From contig JAJZUW010000001.1 of the NCBI GenBank assembly GCA_021845925.1, forward strand, positions 55,224 to 119,223: a stretch of 64,000 bases of DNA. The letters run 5' to 3'. Source of the stretch: Pseudomonadota bacterium. Its GTDB lineage: Bacteria; Pseudomonadota; Gammaproteobacteria; Burkholderiales; Sulfuriferulaceae. The notes below the pieces were generated by a model. That model was not told where the DNA came from. It ran no database searches and was given only the letters and a program-made list of their open reading frames with translations. The position numbers were made by a program, and so were the translations under genes. Of the stretch, positions 35,510 to 45,399 are shown piece by piece. The stretch's first letter is position 1; each line of letters opens with the position of its first letter.

Positions 35510-35764
35510 ATGCCACATCAACAGGAACTCGCCATGCTGCGGCGAGAAATTGAAATACTGATGCGTGAGCGGGAACAGCTGTTGCGTATCAGCGGTGCGG
35601 CAGCCATGTTTGTGGCCGAACTGGACAGTGTACAACTGCCCGAACCGACCTGGGATGTGGCCGAATTCCTGGCGGAATCACTCAACGGGCTCTCGGAAGA
35701 AACCTTGCAGGACGCGCTGGAGGCGACGCGCGCGAGCATGGAGCAGATGCAGGCTGCCTCCTGA
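35510..35764 (+). CDS. Small coiled-coil protein downstream of the ERCC4 nuclease
   Basis: The 84-residue protein starts after AAAGGAGGA. Its first half (MLRREIEILMREREQLLRI) is a predicted coiled coil; the second half is acidic (LSEETLQDALEATRASME). No family is recognised. Four-base spacing suggests it works with, or at least is made with, the nuclease. Confidence 0.7.
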   Translation: MPHQQELAMLRREIEILMREREQLLRISGAAAMFVAELDSVQLPEPTWDVAEFLAESLNGLSEETLQDALEATRASMEQMQAAS

Positions 35765-35778
35765 CGGAGGCAGGCACC

Positions 35779-35816
35779 GGCTGCGCAGACATTTTCCGCG
35801 CAGCCCGAATTTTCAC
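35779..35816 (+). terminator. Probable terminator after the nuclease pair
   Basis: GGCTGCGC (35779-35786) and GCGCAGCC (35798-35805) form a perfect stem with an 11-base loop; TTTT follows after a few bases (35811-35814). Confidence 0.55.
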
Positions 35817-35823
35817 TGCCAGC

Positions 35824-36375
35824 TTATGACGCGTGCGCGGTCACTGCGGGGTCAAGCACCAGCTGGCCGTGGCGCACCGGAATCTGCGGACCCGGGTCGT
35901 GGTCCATCCGGACGCTGCCGGGCTTGCCGGCCAGCATGTAGTCCACCTTGTAGCCAATGGTGCGGTGCTGGGTGCTGTATTCTGTGCGACAGCGCCGTTC
36001 GACACTGCTGGTGACATTGGAATCCTGCATGTTTTTTTCGATGCGGTTGCCGGCATACCCGCCACCTGCCGCACCGGCGACCGTTGCCAGAGTCCGGCCA
36101 TTGCCAGCCCCGATCTGGTTGCCGAGCAATCCACCGACCAGCGCGCCAATGGCGGTGCCGGCGATCCGGTTCTGGTCAGCTGCTGGCTGACGGTGAACGA
36201 CGGTGAAATCCTGGCAGACCTGATGAGGCTCGCGACGGGTTTCCGTGATCGGTTCCACATGCGTCACCTGGGCGAACTGCGGTTGTGCATGCATATACTT
36301 GTAACTTGCAACACCACCGATGGCAGTTGCAGCGATAACGCCGCCAACGATGCCGGTAATCATGGATTTGTTCAT
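35824..36375 (-). CDS. Glycine-zipper 2TM-domain outer-membrane protein
   Basis: The 183-residue protein has an N-terminal signal or anchor (about 5-25) and a glycine zipper, GTAIGALVGGLLGNQIGAGN, with a second part TVAGAAGGGYAGNRIE. This is the 2TM layout of SlyB/YcfJ-like proteins, which sit in or near the outer membrane and are often envelope-stress linked. A two-cysteine C-terminal half (CRTEYSTQHRTIGYKVDY) completes it. AGGAAAA precedes the ATG. Confidence 0.8.
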   Translation of the reverse strand: MNKSMITGIVGGVIAATAIGGVASYKYMHAQPQFAQVTHVEPITETRREPHQVCQDFTVVHRQPAADQNRIAGTAIGALVGGLLGNQIGAGNGRTLATVAGAAGGGYAGNRIEKNMQDSNVTSSVERRCRTEYSTQHRTIGYKVDYMLAGKPGSVRMDHDPGPQIPVRHGQLVLDPAVTAHAS

Positions 36376-36516
36376 GGGTTTTCCTCCATCAGTTTCAGGA
36401 GCCTGTCGAGTTTGATGAATCAGGTTCGACAGGCGTCATCTGGTTATTGCGGACAAAATGATCGCGCTGTTGGACGTGCGCCGTGTCAGAAAGTTTCCGG
36501 TTTGGTCAGTCCGGTG

Positions 36517-37380
36517 TCAACAACCCATGCACAGGTCAAGCGCAGTTTCCCAGCCAGGCAACTGCAGGCCGAATTGCTGCGCCAGTTTGCGGTTGTCCAG
36601 AACCGAATTGGCCGGGCGTTTGGCAGGTGTCGGGTATTGACTGGCCGGAATGGCGTTCAGCTGGATGGTTTTTCCGGCGGGCAGTTCGGTGCGTGCCAGA
36701 ATCGCGCTGGCAAAACCATGCCATGATGTCCGGCCACTACAGGTCAGGTGGTAGACGCCATGCCTGGCCGGATCTTCAAATGGTTGCTGTGCCAGTACCT
36801 GGGCCGTGGCCTCGGCAATGCTGCGCGACCATGTCGGTGCGCCGACCTGGTCGGCAACGATGTTGAGTGAATCGCGTTCACGGAACAGGCGTTGCATGGT
36901 AAGCAGAAAATTGCTGCCGCGCATGCCATAGACCCAGCTGGTGCGAAAAATGAGATGGGGAATGCCCTGGGCAGCGATGGCCAGTTCGCCCTCCAGCTTG
37001 GTGGCGCCATAGACGCCAAGCGGTCCGGTGGGATCGTCTTCGAGCCACGCATCGGTCTTGCTGCCATCAAAGACATAATCGGTTGAAAAATGGACCAGAC
37101 TTGCACCCAGTTTGCGTGCTTCTTCAGCCAGCACTGCTGGCGCTGTCGTGTTGATTGCCCGTGCCAGTTCCGCTTCGGATTCGGCCTTGTCCACTGCCGT
37201 GTGGGCCGCCGGATTGACGATCAGGTCGGGTCGCCAGTCGGCCAGCAATGTCCGGATCTGGCGGGTGTCGGTCAGGTCGAGCTGATCGCGTCGCGGGGCG
37301 AAGACATCGCCAAGCGTGGCCAGCGTGCGCTGCAGTTCCCAGCCGACCTGGCCGCTGGCGCCCGTGAGCAGGATTTTCAT
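36517..37380 (-). CDS. rfbD: dTDP-4-dehydrorhamnose reductase RmlD
   Basis: RmlD makes dTDP-L-rhamnose in the last step of the pathway. The 287-residue SDR enzyme has the nucleotide motif TGASGQVG and the catalytic YGATK; STDYVFDG is also typical. The start is MKILLTG at 37380, overlapping the rmlC stop as ATGA. It is last in the rmlBACD operon. Confidence 0.96.
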   Translation of the reverse strand: MKILLTGASGQVGWELQRTLATLGDVFAPRRDQLDLTDTRQIRTLLADWRPDLIVNPAAHTAVDKAESEAELARAINTTAPAVLAEEARKLGASLVHFSTDYVFDGSKTDAWLEDDPTGPLGVYGATKLEGELAIAAQGIPHLIFRTSWVYGMRGSNFLLTMQRLFRERDSLNIVADQVGAPTWSRSIAEATAQVLAQQPFEDPARHGVYHLTCSGRTSWHGFASAILARTELPAGKTIQLNAIPASQYPTPAKRPANSVLDNRKLAQQFGLQLPGWETALDLCMGC

Positions 37381-37919
37381 GCAAACAGCTCGCATTGGGA
37401 TAACGGCAGTCCGGCAATGTCCTTGGCGGCGACAACCGGTTCACCATCTAGCGGCCAGTCAATGCCCAGCGCCGGATCGTTCCACAGCAGAGTTCTTTCG
37501 TGCGGAGGAGCCCAGTAGTCCGTTGTTTTGTAAAGGAACTCGGCGACATCGGAGGTGACGACAAAGCCGTGGGCAAAACCAGGGGGTATCCATGCCATGC
37601 GCCGGTTGTCGGCTGACAGTTCCATGCCAACCCATTGACCGAAAGTGGGCGAGGATTGACGCAGATCGACAGCCACATCCCAGACACTGCCAACAATGGC
37701 GCGAACCAGTTTTCCCTGGGTCTGACGGATCTGGTAGTGCAGGCCGCGCAGCACATTCTTGCGCGAACGCGAGTGATTGTCCTGCACGAATTCGTCCGGA
37801 ATACCCAGTTCGCTCATCACCTTGCGATTGTAGCTTTCATAGAAAAATCCGCGCTCGTCGCCGAAAACTTTCGGCTCGATCATGACGACGCCTGGCAGGC
37901 TGGTTTCGATCACATTCAT
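37377..37919 (-). CDS. rfbC: dTDP-4-dehydrorhamnose 3,5-epimerase RmlC
   Basis: RmlC epimerises the 4-keto sugar at C3 and C5. The 180-residue cupin has the family runs VFGDERGFFYESYN, VQDNHSRSRKNVLRGLHYQ and IPPGFAHGF, with the catalytic His and Asp/Tyr positions intact. It lies 2 bases after rmlA. Confidence 0.97.
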   Translation of the reverse strand: MNVIETSLPGVVMIEPKVFGDERGFFYESYNRKVMSELGIPDEFVQDNHSRSRKNVLRGLHYQIRQTQGKLVRAIVGSVWDVAVDLRQSSPTFGQWVGMELSADNRRMAWIPPGFAHGFVVTSDVAEFLYKTTDYWAPPHERTLLWNDPALGIDWPLDGEPVVAAKDIAGLPLSQCELFA

Positions 37920-37921
37920 GG

Positions 37922-38806
37922 TCAGAACAGTCTTTCTTTCAGCATGTTGAGCAAATATTGGCCGTATGCGTTCTTTTTGAGTGGCTGGGCCAGTTGTTCA
38001 ACCTGCCCGGCATCGATGTATCCCTGCCGGTAGGCGATTTCTTCCGGGCAGGCCACTTTCAGACCCTGGCGGTTTTCGATGGTCTGGATGAATGTGGATG
38101 CTTCCAGCAGCGACTCATGGGTGCCGGTGTCCAGCCAGGCATGACCGCGCCCCATGACTTCCACCTTGAGTTGGTCGCGTTTCAGGTATTCCAGATTCAC
38201 ATCGGTGATTTCGAGTTCGCCGCGCGGCGAGGGCTTGAGATTGCGAGCGATATCAATGACCTGGTTATCATAGAAATACAGCCCGGTGACGGCGTACCGC
38301 GACTTGGGGTCAACCGGTTTTTCAACCAGACTGACGGCATTGCCGCGCTGGTCAAATTCGACTACGCCATAGCGTTCCGGATCATGCACGGGATAGGCGA
38401 ACACGGTTGCACCATGATCGCGGGTTGCGGCATTGCGCAGGTCATGGGCAAATTCGTGTCCATAAAACAGGTTGTCGCCCAGAATCAGGGTGCTTGGATG
38501 ATCGCCGATAAAGTCCGCACCAATGATGAAGGCCTGGGCCAGTCCGTCAGGACTGGGTTGCACCGCATATTGCAGATGGATGCCCCATTGACTGCCATCA
38601 CCCAGCAATTGTTCGAAGCGAGGGGTATCCATTGGTGTCGAGATGATCAGGATGTCGCGGATGCCCGCCAGCATCAGGGTGCTGAGCGGATAATAGATCA
38701 TCGGTTTATCATAGACCGGCAGCAGTTGCTTGGAAACCGCCTGGGTTACCGGATACAGGCGGGTGCCTGAGCCACCGGCCAGAATGATGCCACGCCGTGT
38801 ACTCAT
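37922..38806 (-). CDS. rfbA: Glucose-1-phosphate thymidylyltransferase RmlA
   Basis: RmlA joins glucose-1-phosphate and dTTP to give dTDP-glucose. The 294-residue protein starts [16 protein letters not shown], with [13 protein letters not shown] and [11 protein letters not shown] following. Length is standard. Its ATG overlaps the rmlB stop. Confidence 0.97.
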   Translation of the reverse strand: MSTRRGIILAGGSGTRLYPVTQAVSKQLLPVYDKPMIYYPLSTLMLAGIRDILIISTPMDTPRFEQLLGDGSQWGIHLQYAVQPSPDGLAQAFIIGADFIGDHPSTLILGDNLFYGHEFAHDLRNAATRDHGATVFAYPVHDPERYGVVEFDQRGNAVSLVEKPVDPKSRYAVTGLYFYDNQVIDIARNLKPSPRGELEITDVNLEYLKRDQLKVEVMGRGHAWLDTGTHESLLEASTFIQTIENRQGLKVACPEEIAYRQGYIDAGQVEQLAQPLKKNAYGQYLLNMLKERLF

Positions 38807-39867
38807 GCCGCACTCCCGTACTGCTTGTCAATCCACTGGCGGTATTCGCCGCTGGTGATATGGCTGACCCATGTCTGGTTATCCAGATACCATGCCACAG
38901 TCTTGTGGATGCCGGTTTCAAAGGTTTCTGCCGGTTTCCAGCCCAGTTCGCGTTCGATTTTGCGTGCATCGATGGCATAGCGACGATCATGACCCGCACG
39001 GTCACGGATGTGGGTGATCAGTTCGCGGTGCGGTGTGACAGGTGATGACGGATGGCTTTGGTCCAGAATGTCGCACAGGGTATTGACGACTTCCATGTTG
39101 GTTTTTTCATTCCAGCCGCCAATGTTGTATACCTCGCCCGGACGACCTTTCGCGAGCACGGTACGAATGGCGCTGCAATGGTCGCCAACGTACAGCCAGT
39201 CGCGGATGTTGAGTCCGTCGCCATACACCGGTAGTGGTTTGCCGGCCAGTGCATTCATGATCATGAGCGGAATGAGTTTTTCCGGAAACTGATACGGACC
39301 GTAATTGTTGGAACAGTTGGTCGTCAGCACTGGCAGGCCGTACGTGTGATGCCAGGCGCGTACCAGATGGTCGGACGCGGCCTTGGATGCCGAATACGGA
39401 CTGTTGGGCTGATACTGACTGGTTTCGGTGAATGGTGGATCGTTGGCGTCCAATGAGCCATACACTTCATCGGTGGAAACGTGCAGAAAGCGGAAAGACT
39501 GTTTGTCACCATCTGGCAGGCCATTCCAGTATGTACGGGTGGCCGTGAGCAGGTTGAACGTGCCCATCACGTTGGTGCGGATGAAATCTTCCGGTCCGTG
39601 GATGGATCGGTCCACATGGCTTTCGGCCGCGAAGTTGATGATGGCGCGCGGTTTGTGAGTATCGAGCAGTTGACTGATCAGGGCGATGTCGCCGATATCG
39701 CCGTGCACAAAGATGTGTCGGGGGTCGCCGCTGATTGACGCCAGACTGTCCAGATTGCCGGCATAAGTGAGTTTGTCGAGATTGATCACCGGCTCGTCGT
39801 TCAGTGCAAGCCAGTCAAGCACAAAATTGGCCCCGATGAAGCCAGCGCCACCAGTCACAAGTATCAT
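38803..39867 (-). CDS. rfbB: dTDP-glucose 4,6-dehydratase RmlB
   Basis: RmlB performs the 4,6-dehydration of dTDP-glucose with bound NAD. The 354-residue protein has TGGAGFIG at the N-terminus, the catalytic HVSTDEVYG and the YSASKAASD tyrosine-lysine motif. It is first in the operon; the promoter should be in the 96-base gap to clpA. The pathway product may feed lipopolysaccharide and also EarP (see efp). Confidence 0.97.
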   Translation of the reverse strand: MILVTGGAGFIGANFVLDWLALNDEPVINLDKLTYAGNLDSLASISGDPRHIFVHGDIGDIALISQLLDTHKPRAIINFAAESHVDRSIHGPEDFIRTNVMGTFNLLTATRTYWNGLPDGDKQSFRFLHVSTDEVYGSLDANDPPFTETSQYQPNSPYSASKAASDHLVRAWHHTYGLPVLTTNCSNNYGPYQFPEKLIPLMIMNALAGKPLPVYGDGLNIRDWLYVGDHCSAIRTVLAKGRPGEVYNIGGWNEKTNMEVVNTLCDILDQSHPSSPVTPHRELITHIRDRAGHDRRYAIDARKIERELGWKPAETFETGIHKTVAWYLDNQTWVSHITSGEYRQWIDKQYGSAA

Positions 39868-39963
39868 GAAATCGCCTATCCGGTATTGTTAGTCATTGAC
39901 CTGCATTTCTGCAGGCCAATTGTAACAGAGCCATGTGACTGTTGAATGATATTTTCCGGCAGA

Positions 39964-42228
39964 TCAGCCGGTCAGTGCCGATTCTTCGTCAAAGACAAGG
40001 CTGACCTGGCCTTGCGGGTCGATGTCGAGCGTGACCTTGCCGCCGTGGGCCAGGCGGCCAAACAGCAGTTCGTCCGCCAGTGCCCGGCGCAGCTTGTCCT
40101 GGATCAGGCGCGCCATCGGACGCGCGCCCATCACTGGATCGAAACCGTTTTCTGCCAGCCAGTCGCGCAATGCTTGGGTAAAGTGGGCATCGACCTTTTT
40201 TTCATGCAACTGGTCTTCCAGTTGCATGAGGAATTTGTCGACCACCCGCTGAATGGTGTCTGGTGTCAGGCTGGCAAACGGGATGATGGCATCCAGCCGG
40301 TTGCGGAATTCGGGCGAAAACAGACGTTTGATTTCCGCCATTTCGTCACCGGTTTGCGACGCACCGGTGAAACCGATGCGCGACTTGCCAAGCACTTCGG
40401 CGCCGGCATTGGTGGTCATGATGATCACCGTGTTGCGGAAATCGGCCTTGCGTCCATTGTTGTCGGTGAGCGTGCCGTGATCCATGACCTGCAGCAGGAC
40501 GTTGAAGATATCCGGATGGGCTTTTTCGATTTCGTCCAGCAGGAGGACGGCATACGGTGTTTTGGTGATGGCTTCGGTCAGCAGGCCGCCCTGCTCGAAA
40601 CCGACATAGCCAGGAGGTGCACCGATCAGACGCGATACAGCATGTCGTTCCATGTATTCGGACATGTCGAAGCGGATCAGCTCGATACCCATGGTGTAGG
40701 CAAGCTGGCGGGCCACTTCGGTTTTGCCAACGCCGGTGGGACCGGAAAACAGAAAGCTGCCGATGGGCCGGTTTGGATTGCCAAGTCCGCTGCGGGCCAT
40801 CTTGATGGCGGATGACAGCGCCGTGATGGCATTGTCCTGGCCAAAAACAACGGCCTTCAGATCACGTTCGAGATGCCTGAGCTGCTGGTTGTCGTCGGCA
40901 CTGACGTTGCGTGAAGGAATCCGGGCAATGCGCGCCACGGTTTCTTCGATTTCGCGTCTGGTGATGATTTTCTTCTGTTTCGATTTGGGCAGGATGCGCT
41001 GGGCGGCACCGGCTTCATCGATCACGTCAATCGCCTTGTCCGGCAGATGCCGGTCGTTGATGAAACGCGCGGACAGCTCGGCCGCCGTTGTCAGCGCCGA
41101 TTGCGTGTACTTGATGCCATGATGGGCCTCGAAACGCGATTTGAGGCCGCGCAGGATGGCGACGGTGTCTGTGACGCTGGGTTCGCTGACATCGATTTTC
41201 TGGAACCGGCGCGACAAGGCGTGGTCTTTTTCGAAAATTCCGCGAAATTCGGTGTAGGTGGTTGCGCCGATGCAGCGCAGCTGACCGGACGAAAGTGCCG
41301 GTTTGAGCAGGTTCGACGCATCCAGTGTGCCGCCGGAAGCGGCACCTGCTCCAATCAGCGTATGGATTTCATCGATGAACAGGATGGCTTGCGGGGATGC
41401 CTGCAATTGTTTGAGCACTGCCTTGAGTCGCTGTTCGAAATCGCCGCGGTATTTGGTGCCGGCCAGCAGGGCGCCCATGTCGAGAGCGTATATCACGCTG
41501 TCTTCCAGCACTTCGGGCACATCGCCCTCGATGATTTTGCGCGCCAGCCCTTCGGCAATGGCCGTTTTGCCAACGCCTGCATCGCCGACCAGCAGCGGAT
41601 TGTTCTTGCGCCGGCGGCACAAGGTCTGGATCACGCGTTCCAGCTCGCTGTCACGTCCGATAAGCGGATCAATTTTGCCGGCAATGGCGCGTGCGTTGAG
41701 ATTTTCGGTGTAGCTTTCCAGAGCGCGTGCCGGTGCATTGCCCTCTTCGCTGTTCTCGGATTGCGGCTCTGACCGCGCCGAGCTGTCTGCCGTGTTGTTC
41801 TTGCTGACGCCATGTGACAGGTAATTCACCACGTCGAGGCGTGAAAGCCCCTGTTGCGACAGGTAGTAGACGGCATGGGAATCTTTTTCGCCAAAAATGG
41901 CGACCAGGACATTCGCGCCGGTGACTTCTTTCCGGCCGGATGACTGCACATGCAGGATGGCGCGCTGGATGACGCGCTGAAAACCAAGCGTAGGCTGGGT
42001 TTCCACGTCTTCTGCGCCGGCCACCGTTGGCGTGTGCCGGACAATGAATTCGGCAAGCTGCTGACGCAACAGTTCGGTGTCAACCGCGCAGGCGCGCAGC
42101 ACTTCCGCTGCGGAAGGGTTGTCAAGCAACGCCATCAGAAGATGTTCAACGGTAATGAATTCATGCCGTTTCTGGCGCGCATCCATGAAAGCCAGATGCA
42201 GGCTTACTTCCAGTTCCTGGGCGATCAT
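39964..42228 (-). CDS. clpA: ATP-dependent protease unfoldase ClpA
   Basis: ClpA unfolds substrates and feeds them to ClpP. The 754-residue protein has the N-domain that binds ClpS (about 1-145) and two AAA modules with Walker A GDAGVGKTA and GPTGVGKTE. Both Walker B regions are present (ILFIDEIHTLIGAG; LLLDEIEKAHPD). Length fits ClpA. It follows clpS directly. Confidence 0.97.
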   Translation of the reverse strand: MIAQELEVSLHLAFMDARQKRHEFITVEHLLMALLDNPSAAEVLRACAVDTELLRQQLAEFIVRHTPTVAGAEDVETQPTLGFQRVIQRAILHVQSSGRKEVTGANVLVAIFGEKDSHAVYYLSQQGLSRLDVVNYLSHGVSKNNTADSSARSEPQSENSEEGNAPARALESYTENLNARAIAGKIDPLIGRDSELERVIQTLCRRRKNNPLLVGDAGVGKTAIAEGLARKIIEGDVPEVLEDSVIYALDMGALLAGTKYRGDFEQRLKAVLKQLQASPQAILFIDEIHTLIGAGAASGGTLDASNLLKPALSSGQLRCIGATTYTEFRGIFEKDHALSRRFQKIDVSEPSVTDTVAILRGLKSRFEAHHGIKYTQSALTTAAELSARFINDRHLPDKAIDVIDEAGAAQRILPKSKQKKIITRREIEETVARIARIPSRNVSADDNQQLRHLERDLKAVVFGQDNAITALSSAIKMARSGLGNPNRPIGSFLFSGPTGVGKTEVARQLAYTMGIELIRFDMSEYMERHAVSRLIGAPPGYVGFEQGGLLTEAITKTPYAVLLLDEIEKAHPDIFNVLLQVMDHGTLTDNNGRKADFRNTVIIMTTNAGAEVLGKSRIGFTGASQTGDEMAEIKRLFSPEFRNRLDAIIPFASLTPDTIQRVVDKFLMQLEDQLHEKKVDAHFTQALRDWLAENGFDPVMGARPMARLIQDKLRRALADELLFGRLAHGGKVTLDIDPQGQVSLVFDEESALTG

Positions 42229-42537
42229 TCAGTTTTCCTCCATCACGCATTGCAACGGGTGCTGGTGCTGCCGGGCATGGCTGGTGACCTGTGCCACCTT
42301 GGTGGCGGCAATATCCGCTGGATACACGCCACAGATGCCCCGCCCGTCGTGGTGAACCTGCAGCATGATCTGCGTGGCCTGTTCCTGTGTCTTGCCGAAG
42401 AATTTCTGCAAGATATGTACCACGAAATCCATCGGGGTATAGTCGTCATTCAGCAGAATGACCTTGAACAGCGGGGGCGGTTTCAGCCGGGTTGTATCTG
42501 GTGCTGTCAGTGTGTCTTCCTGGTGCCGGGTTGCCAT
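42229..42537 (-). CDS. clpS: ClpS adaptor of the N-end rule pathway
   Basis: ClpS binds N-degron proteins and hands them to ClpA. The 102-residue protein has the binding-pocket run [16 protein letters not shown] and the conserved [12 protein letters not shown]. The stop is immediately followed by the clpA start. clpS faces a cold-shock gene across about 240 bases. Confidence 0.97.
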   Translation of the reverse strand: MATRHQEDTLTAPDTTRLKPPPLFKVILLNDDYTPMDFVVHILQKFFGKTQEQATQIMLQVHHDGRGICGVYPADIAATKVAQVTSHARQHQHPLQCVMEEN

Positions 42538-42774
42538 TGCAATGTCTGGTTAAATCCTTAACCACATTTTGAACATTCAGCAACAGATTGCAAGTGCCCT
42601 GCAAAAAATAATTGGATGTACGCATTTAATGCTTGCCAAATTGAATTGGCAGGAGTAAAAAGTAGTCCGGAGTTGGGTATCAAGGTTCCTGCAAGTCTGG
42701 TGCAGCCGTTGTGCGATCTTGATTCTCAAACATTGGATCCTGGGGGTCCGTTTTTTAATCAAGGGAAGCAGCAA

Positions 42775-42978
42775 ATGGCAACTGGTACAGTCAAATGGTT
42801 TAACGATTCCAAAGGTTTCGGTTTTATTACTCCCGATGATGGCAGCGAAGATCTGTTCGCGCATTTCTCCGCCATCAACATGGGCGGTTTCAAGACCCTG
42901 AAGGAAGGCCAAAAGGTCAGCTTTGAAGTCTCGCAAGGCCCCAAGGGCAAGCAGGCTTCGAACATCCAGCCGACTTGA
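42775..42978 (+). CDS. Cold-shock domain protein (CspA family)
   Basis: The 67-residue protein is a single cold-shock OB fold with RNP1 KGFGFITP and RNP2 DLFAHFSAI. It binds single-stranded RNA and DNA. The ATG at 42775 follows AAGGGAAG. The frame is open further 5' to 42616, but that part is unlike any Csp and probably is the long untranslated leader typical of csp genes. A strong terminator follows. Confidence 0.95.
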   Translation: MATGTVKWFNDSKGFGFITPDDGSEDLFAHFSAINMGGFKTLKEGQKVSFEVSQGPKGKQASNIQPT

Positions 42979-42997
42979 TCCGGTCAGGAAACACCCG

Positions 42998-43034
42998 AAA
43001 GCGCAACCACATTCCCGTGATTGCGCTTTTTTTT
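42998..43034 (+). terminator. Terminator after the cold-shock gene
   Basis: AAAGCGCAA (42998-43006) and TTGCGCTTT (43021-43029) form the stem; CAC/GTG inside the loop extend it. Eight T residues follow. Confidence 0.93.
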
Positions 43035-43075
43035 CGCCCTGCCCTGCAGCAGGGCGGGCACCGTCTGTGTGCAAT

Positions 43076-44317
43076 TTACATGTGTGCGATGATGGCTTCG
43101 CCAAAGGCTGAGCAGCTCACCTGTGTGGCTCCTTCCATCAGGCGGGCAAAGTCGTAGGTGACGGTGTGCGCGGCAATCGCGCCTTCCATGCCCTTGATGA
43201 TCAGATCGGCCGCTTCGGGCCAGCCGATGTGGCGCAGCATCATTTCGGCCGACAGAATGATCGATCCGGGATTGACATAATCCTTGCCGGCATATTTGGG
43301 CGCAGTGCCGTGGGTGGCCTCGAACATGGCCACTGAATCGGACAGGTTGGCGCCCGGCGCGATGCCGATGCCGCCAACTTCGGCAGCCAGGGCGTCGGAG
43401 ATGTAGTCGCCATTCAGGTTGAGCGTGGCAATCACGTCGTACTCGTCCGGCCGCAGCAGAATCTGTTGCAGGAATGCATCCGCGATCACATCCTTGATGA
43501 CGATACCGTTTGGCAGCTTGCACCATGGGCCGTCGTCAATCTCAACGGCGCCGAATTCGCGTTTTGCCAGCTCGTAACCCCATTTCTTGAAGCCACCTTC
43601 GGTAAATTTCATGATGTTACCTTTGTGAACCAGGGTGACTGAACGGCGGTTGTTGTCAATGGCATACTGGATGGCGCGACGGATCAGGCGTTCGCTGCCT
43701 TCTACCGATACCGGCTTGATGCCGATGGCGGATGAATCCGGAAAGCGGATTTTTTTGACCGTCATTTCCGACTGCAGCCAAGCGATGACTTTCTGTGCTT
43801 CGGCGCTGTGGGCTTCCCATTCGATACCGGCGTAAATGTCCTCGGTGTTTTCCCGGAAAATGACCATGTCCACTTTCTCTGGTGCCTTGACCGGGCTCGG
43901 AACGCCATTGAAGTAGCGGACCGGACGCAGGCAGACATACAGGTCCAGCATCTGGCGCAATGCCACATTGAGCGAACGGATGCCGCCGGATGTCGGCGTG
44001 GTCAGCGGGCCTTTGATGGACACCACGTACTCGCGCACGGCGGCAACGGTTTCTTCCGGCAGCCACGCGTCTTCGCCATAAATGCGGGTCGCTTTTTCGC
44101 CGGCATGAACTTCCATCCAGGCGATTTTCCGCTCGCCTGCATAGGCCCTGGCCACCGCTGCATCGACGACTTTGCACATGACCGGCGTGATATCCACGCC
44201 AGTGCCATCGCCTTCGATGAAAGGAATGATGGGCTGGTCAGGAACATGCAGGGTGTGGTCGGGGTTGACGGTGATGCGCTGGCCGTCGGCAGGAACCTTG
44301 ATGTGCTGGTAGGACAT
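43076..44317 (-). CDS. icd: NADP-dependent isocitrate dehydrogenase
   Basis: Icd oxidises isocitrate to 2-oxoglutarate in the citric acid cycle. The 413-residue protein is E. coli type. [12 protein letters not shown] holds the substrate-binding and AceK-phosphorylatable serine (S115 here). [11 protein letters not shown] and [17 protein letters not shown] are also present. The start is [12 protein letters not shown]; a longer open frame upstream is excluded. The gap 44318-44584 shows no gene and carries the divergent promoters. Confidence 0.97.
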   Translation of the reverse strand: MSYQHIKVPADGQRITVNPDHTLHVPDQPIIPFIEGDGTGVDITPVMCKVVDAAVARAYAGERKIAWMEVHAGEKATRIYGEDAWLPEETVAAVREYVVSIKGPLTTPTSGGIRSLNVALRQMLDLYVCLRPVRYFNGVPSPVKAPEKVDMVIFRENTEDIYAGIEWEAHSAEAQKVIAWLQSEMTVKKIRFPDSSAIGIKPVSVEGSERLIRRAIQYAIDNNRRSVTLVHKGNIMKFTEGGFKKWGYELAKREFGAVEIDDGPWCKLPNGIVIKDVIADAFLQQILLRPDEYDVIATLNLNGDYISDALAAEVGGIGIAPGANLSDSVAMFEATHGTAPKYAGKDYVNPGSIILSAEMMLRHIGWPEAADLIIKGMEGAIAAHTVTYDFARLMEGATQVSCSAFGEAIIAHM

Positions 44318-44584
44318 GATTTTTCCGGTTGGTGTTGGCTGATATGATCTGGCGTCAGCCCTCCGAACCCTTGCGGCGCGTTGTGGGCCCATTCTGGCTG
44401 ATCGCAAAGCGAATGACAGGATTGCAAATCCTGAAGCAAAAGTCAAACCAGGCTGACAGTTTGTCATGGCGGGAAAATTTGCACGGGCTGTCAACCTGAC
44501 GGAAGATGCCTGCGTTAGTTGCCATGACGACAGCACTGTTGTCGCAATGTAGCACTATCCACCATGTCTATTTGAGGATTAACC

Positions 44585-44797
44585 ATGAACAAGCTGATTA
44601 CCGCTCTGATCGCTGCTACCATCGCTTCCGCTTCCGTGTCCGCTTTCGCTGCTGATGCTGCCGCTCCTGCTGCTGATGCTCCCAAGGCTGCTGCGCCTGC
44701 CAAGCACCACGCCAAGAAGCATCACGCTGTCAAGAAGCACCATGCCAAGAAGGCCGCTGCCAAGGCTGACGCTCCTAAGGCTGACGCTGCCAAGTAA
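44585..44797 (+). CDS. Small exported Ala/Lys/His-rich protein (Asr-like)
   Basis: The 70-residue product has a signal peptide cut after AFA. The mature part is only Ala, Pro, Asp, Lys, His and Val, with repeated KHHAKK units. Composition resembles the periplasmic acid-shock protein Asr, whose basic chain buffers the periplasm; sequence identity cannot be judged in such simple sequence. The codon use (GCT, AAG) is strongly biased, as in highly expressed genes, and a strong terminator follows. Confidence 0.7.
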   Translation: MNKLITALIAATIASASVSAFAADAAAPAADAPKAAAPAKHHAKKHHAVKKHHAKKAAAKADAPKADAAK

Positions 44798-44817
44798 TCC
44801 GGCTGGTCTGCAACAGG

Positions 44818-44846
44818 AAGGCGGGGAGAGATCCCTGCCTTTTTTG
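44818..44846 (+). terminator. Terminator with GAGA tetraloop
   Basis: AAGGCGGGGA (44818-44827), loop GAGA, TCCCTGCCTT (44832-44841) pair over 10 bases with one G-T pair; six T residues run from 44840. Confidence 0.94.
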
Positions 44847-44943
44847 TTTTCCGGTTTGTCCGTGAGCCCGTCTGTCGAGCTTGCCATCCGTTCCGCTTCC
44901 TGTTATTGATTCGTCTCTGCCCTGACACTCAGGTTACGCCACC

Positions 44944-45399
44944 ATGGCCCATATCTGGAAACCCCATTTTACGGTTGCAGCCATTGCCGAGCGCGATGGC
45001 CGTTTTTTGTGTATCGAGGAGCATGCGGAAGATGGTGTGCGCATCAACCAGCCTGCCGGTCATGTGGAAGCTGGTGAATCACCGCTGAATGCTGTGGTGC
45101 GTGAAACCCTGGAAGAGTCTGCCTGGCAGTTTACACCGCAGGCTTTGGTGGGTATTTATCAGTGGACGGTGCCTGATGGCAGCAAAACCTATGTCCGTCT
45201 GGCTTTTTGTGGACAGGTGGACGGGTTTGATGCAGCACGAACCCTGGATCATGGCATTATCCGCAGCATGTGGTTGACACGGGACGAATTGCACAAACGC
45301 AGAGCCAGCCATCGCAGTCCGCTGGTGCTGGATTGTGTCGATGATTATCTGGCCGGCCACCGCCTTCCTCTCAACGTGATCCGGTATTATCCGTCATGA
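44944..45399 (+). CDS. nudJ: Nudix phosphatase NudJ
   Basis: NudJ hydrolyses nucleoside and thiamine-type pyrophosphates. The 151-residue protein has a Nudix box starting GHVEAGES, with RETLEESAW; the final glycine of the usual EExG is alanine here. E. coli nudJ also sits directly before mnmA. The stop overlaps the mnmA start by 4 bases. Confidence 0.88.
   Translation: MAHIWKPHFTVAAIAERDGRFLCIEEHAEDGVRINQPAGHVEAGESPLNAVVRETLEESAWQFTPQALVGIYQWTVPDGSKTYVRLAFCGQVDGFDAARTLDHGIIRSMWLTRDELHKRRASHRSPLVLDCVDDYLAGHRLPLNVIRYYPS

Noticed and set aside
42616-42774. 53-residue N-terminal extension of the cold-shock protein
   Set aside because: It is open and has an ATG, but is unlike any Csp and sits where csp genes have a long untranslated leader; a good ribosome site precedes the ATG at 42775.
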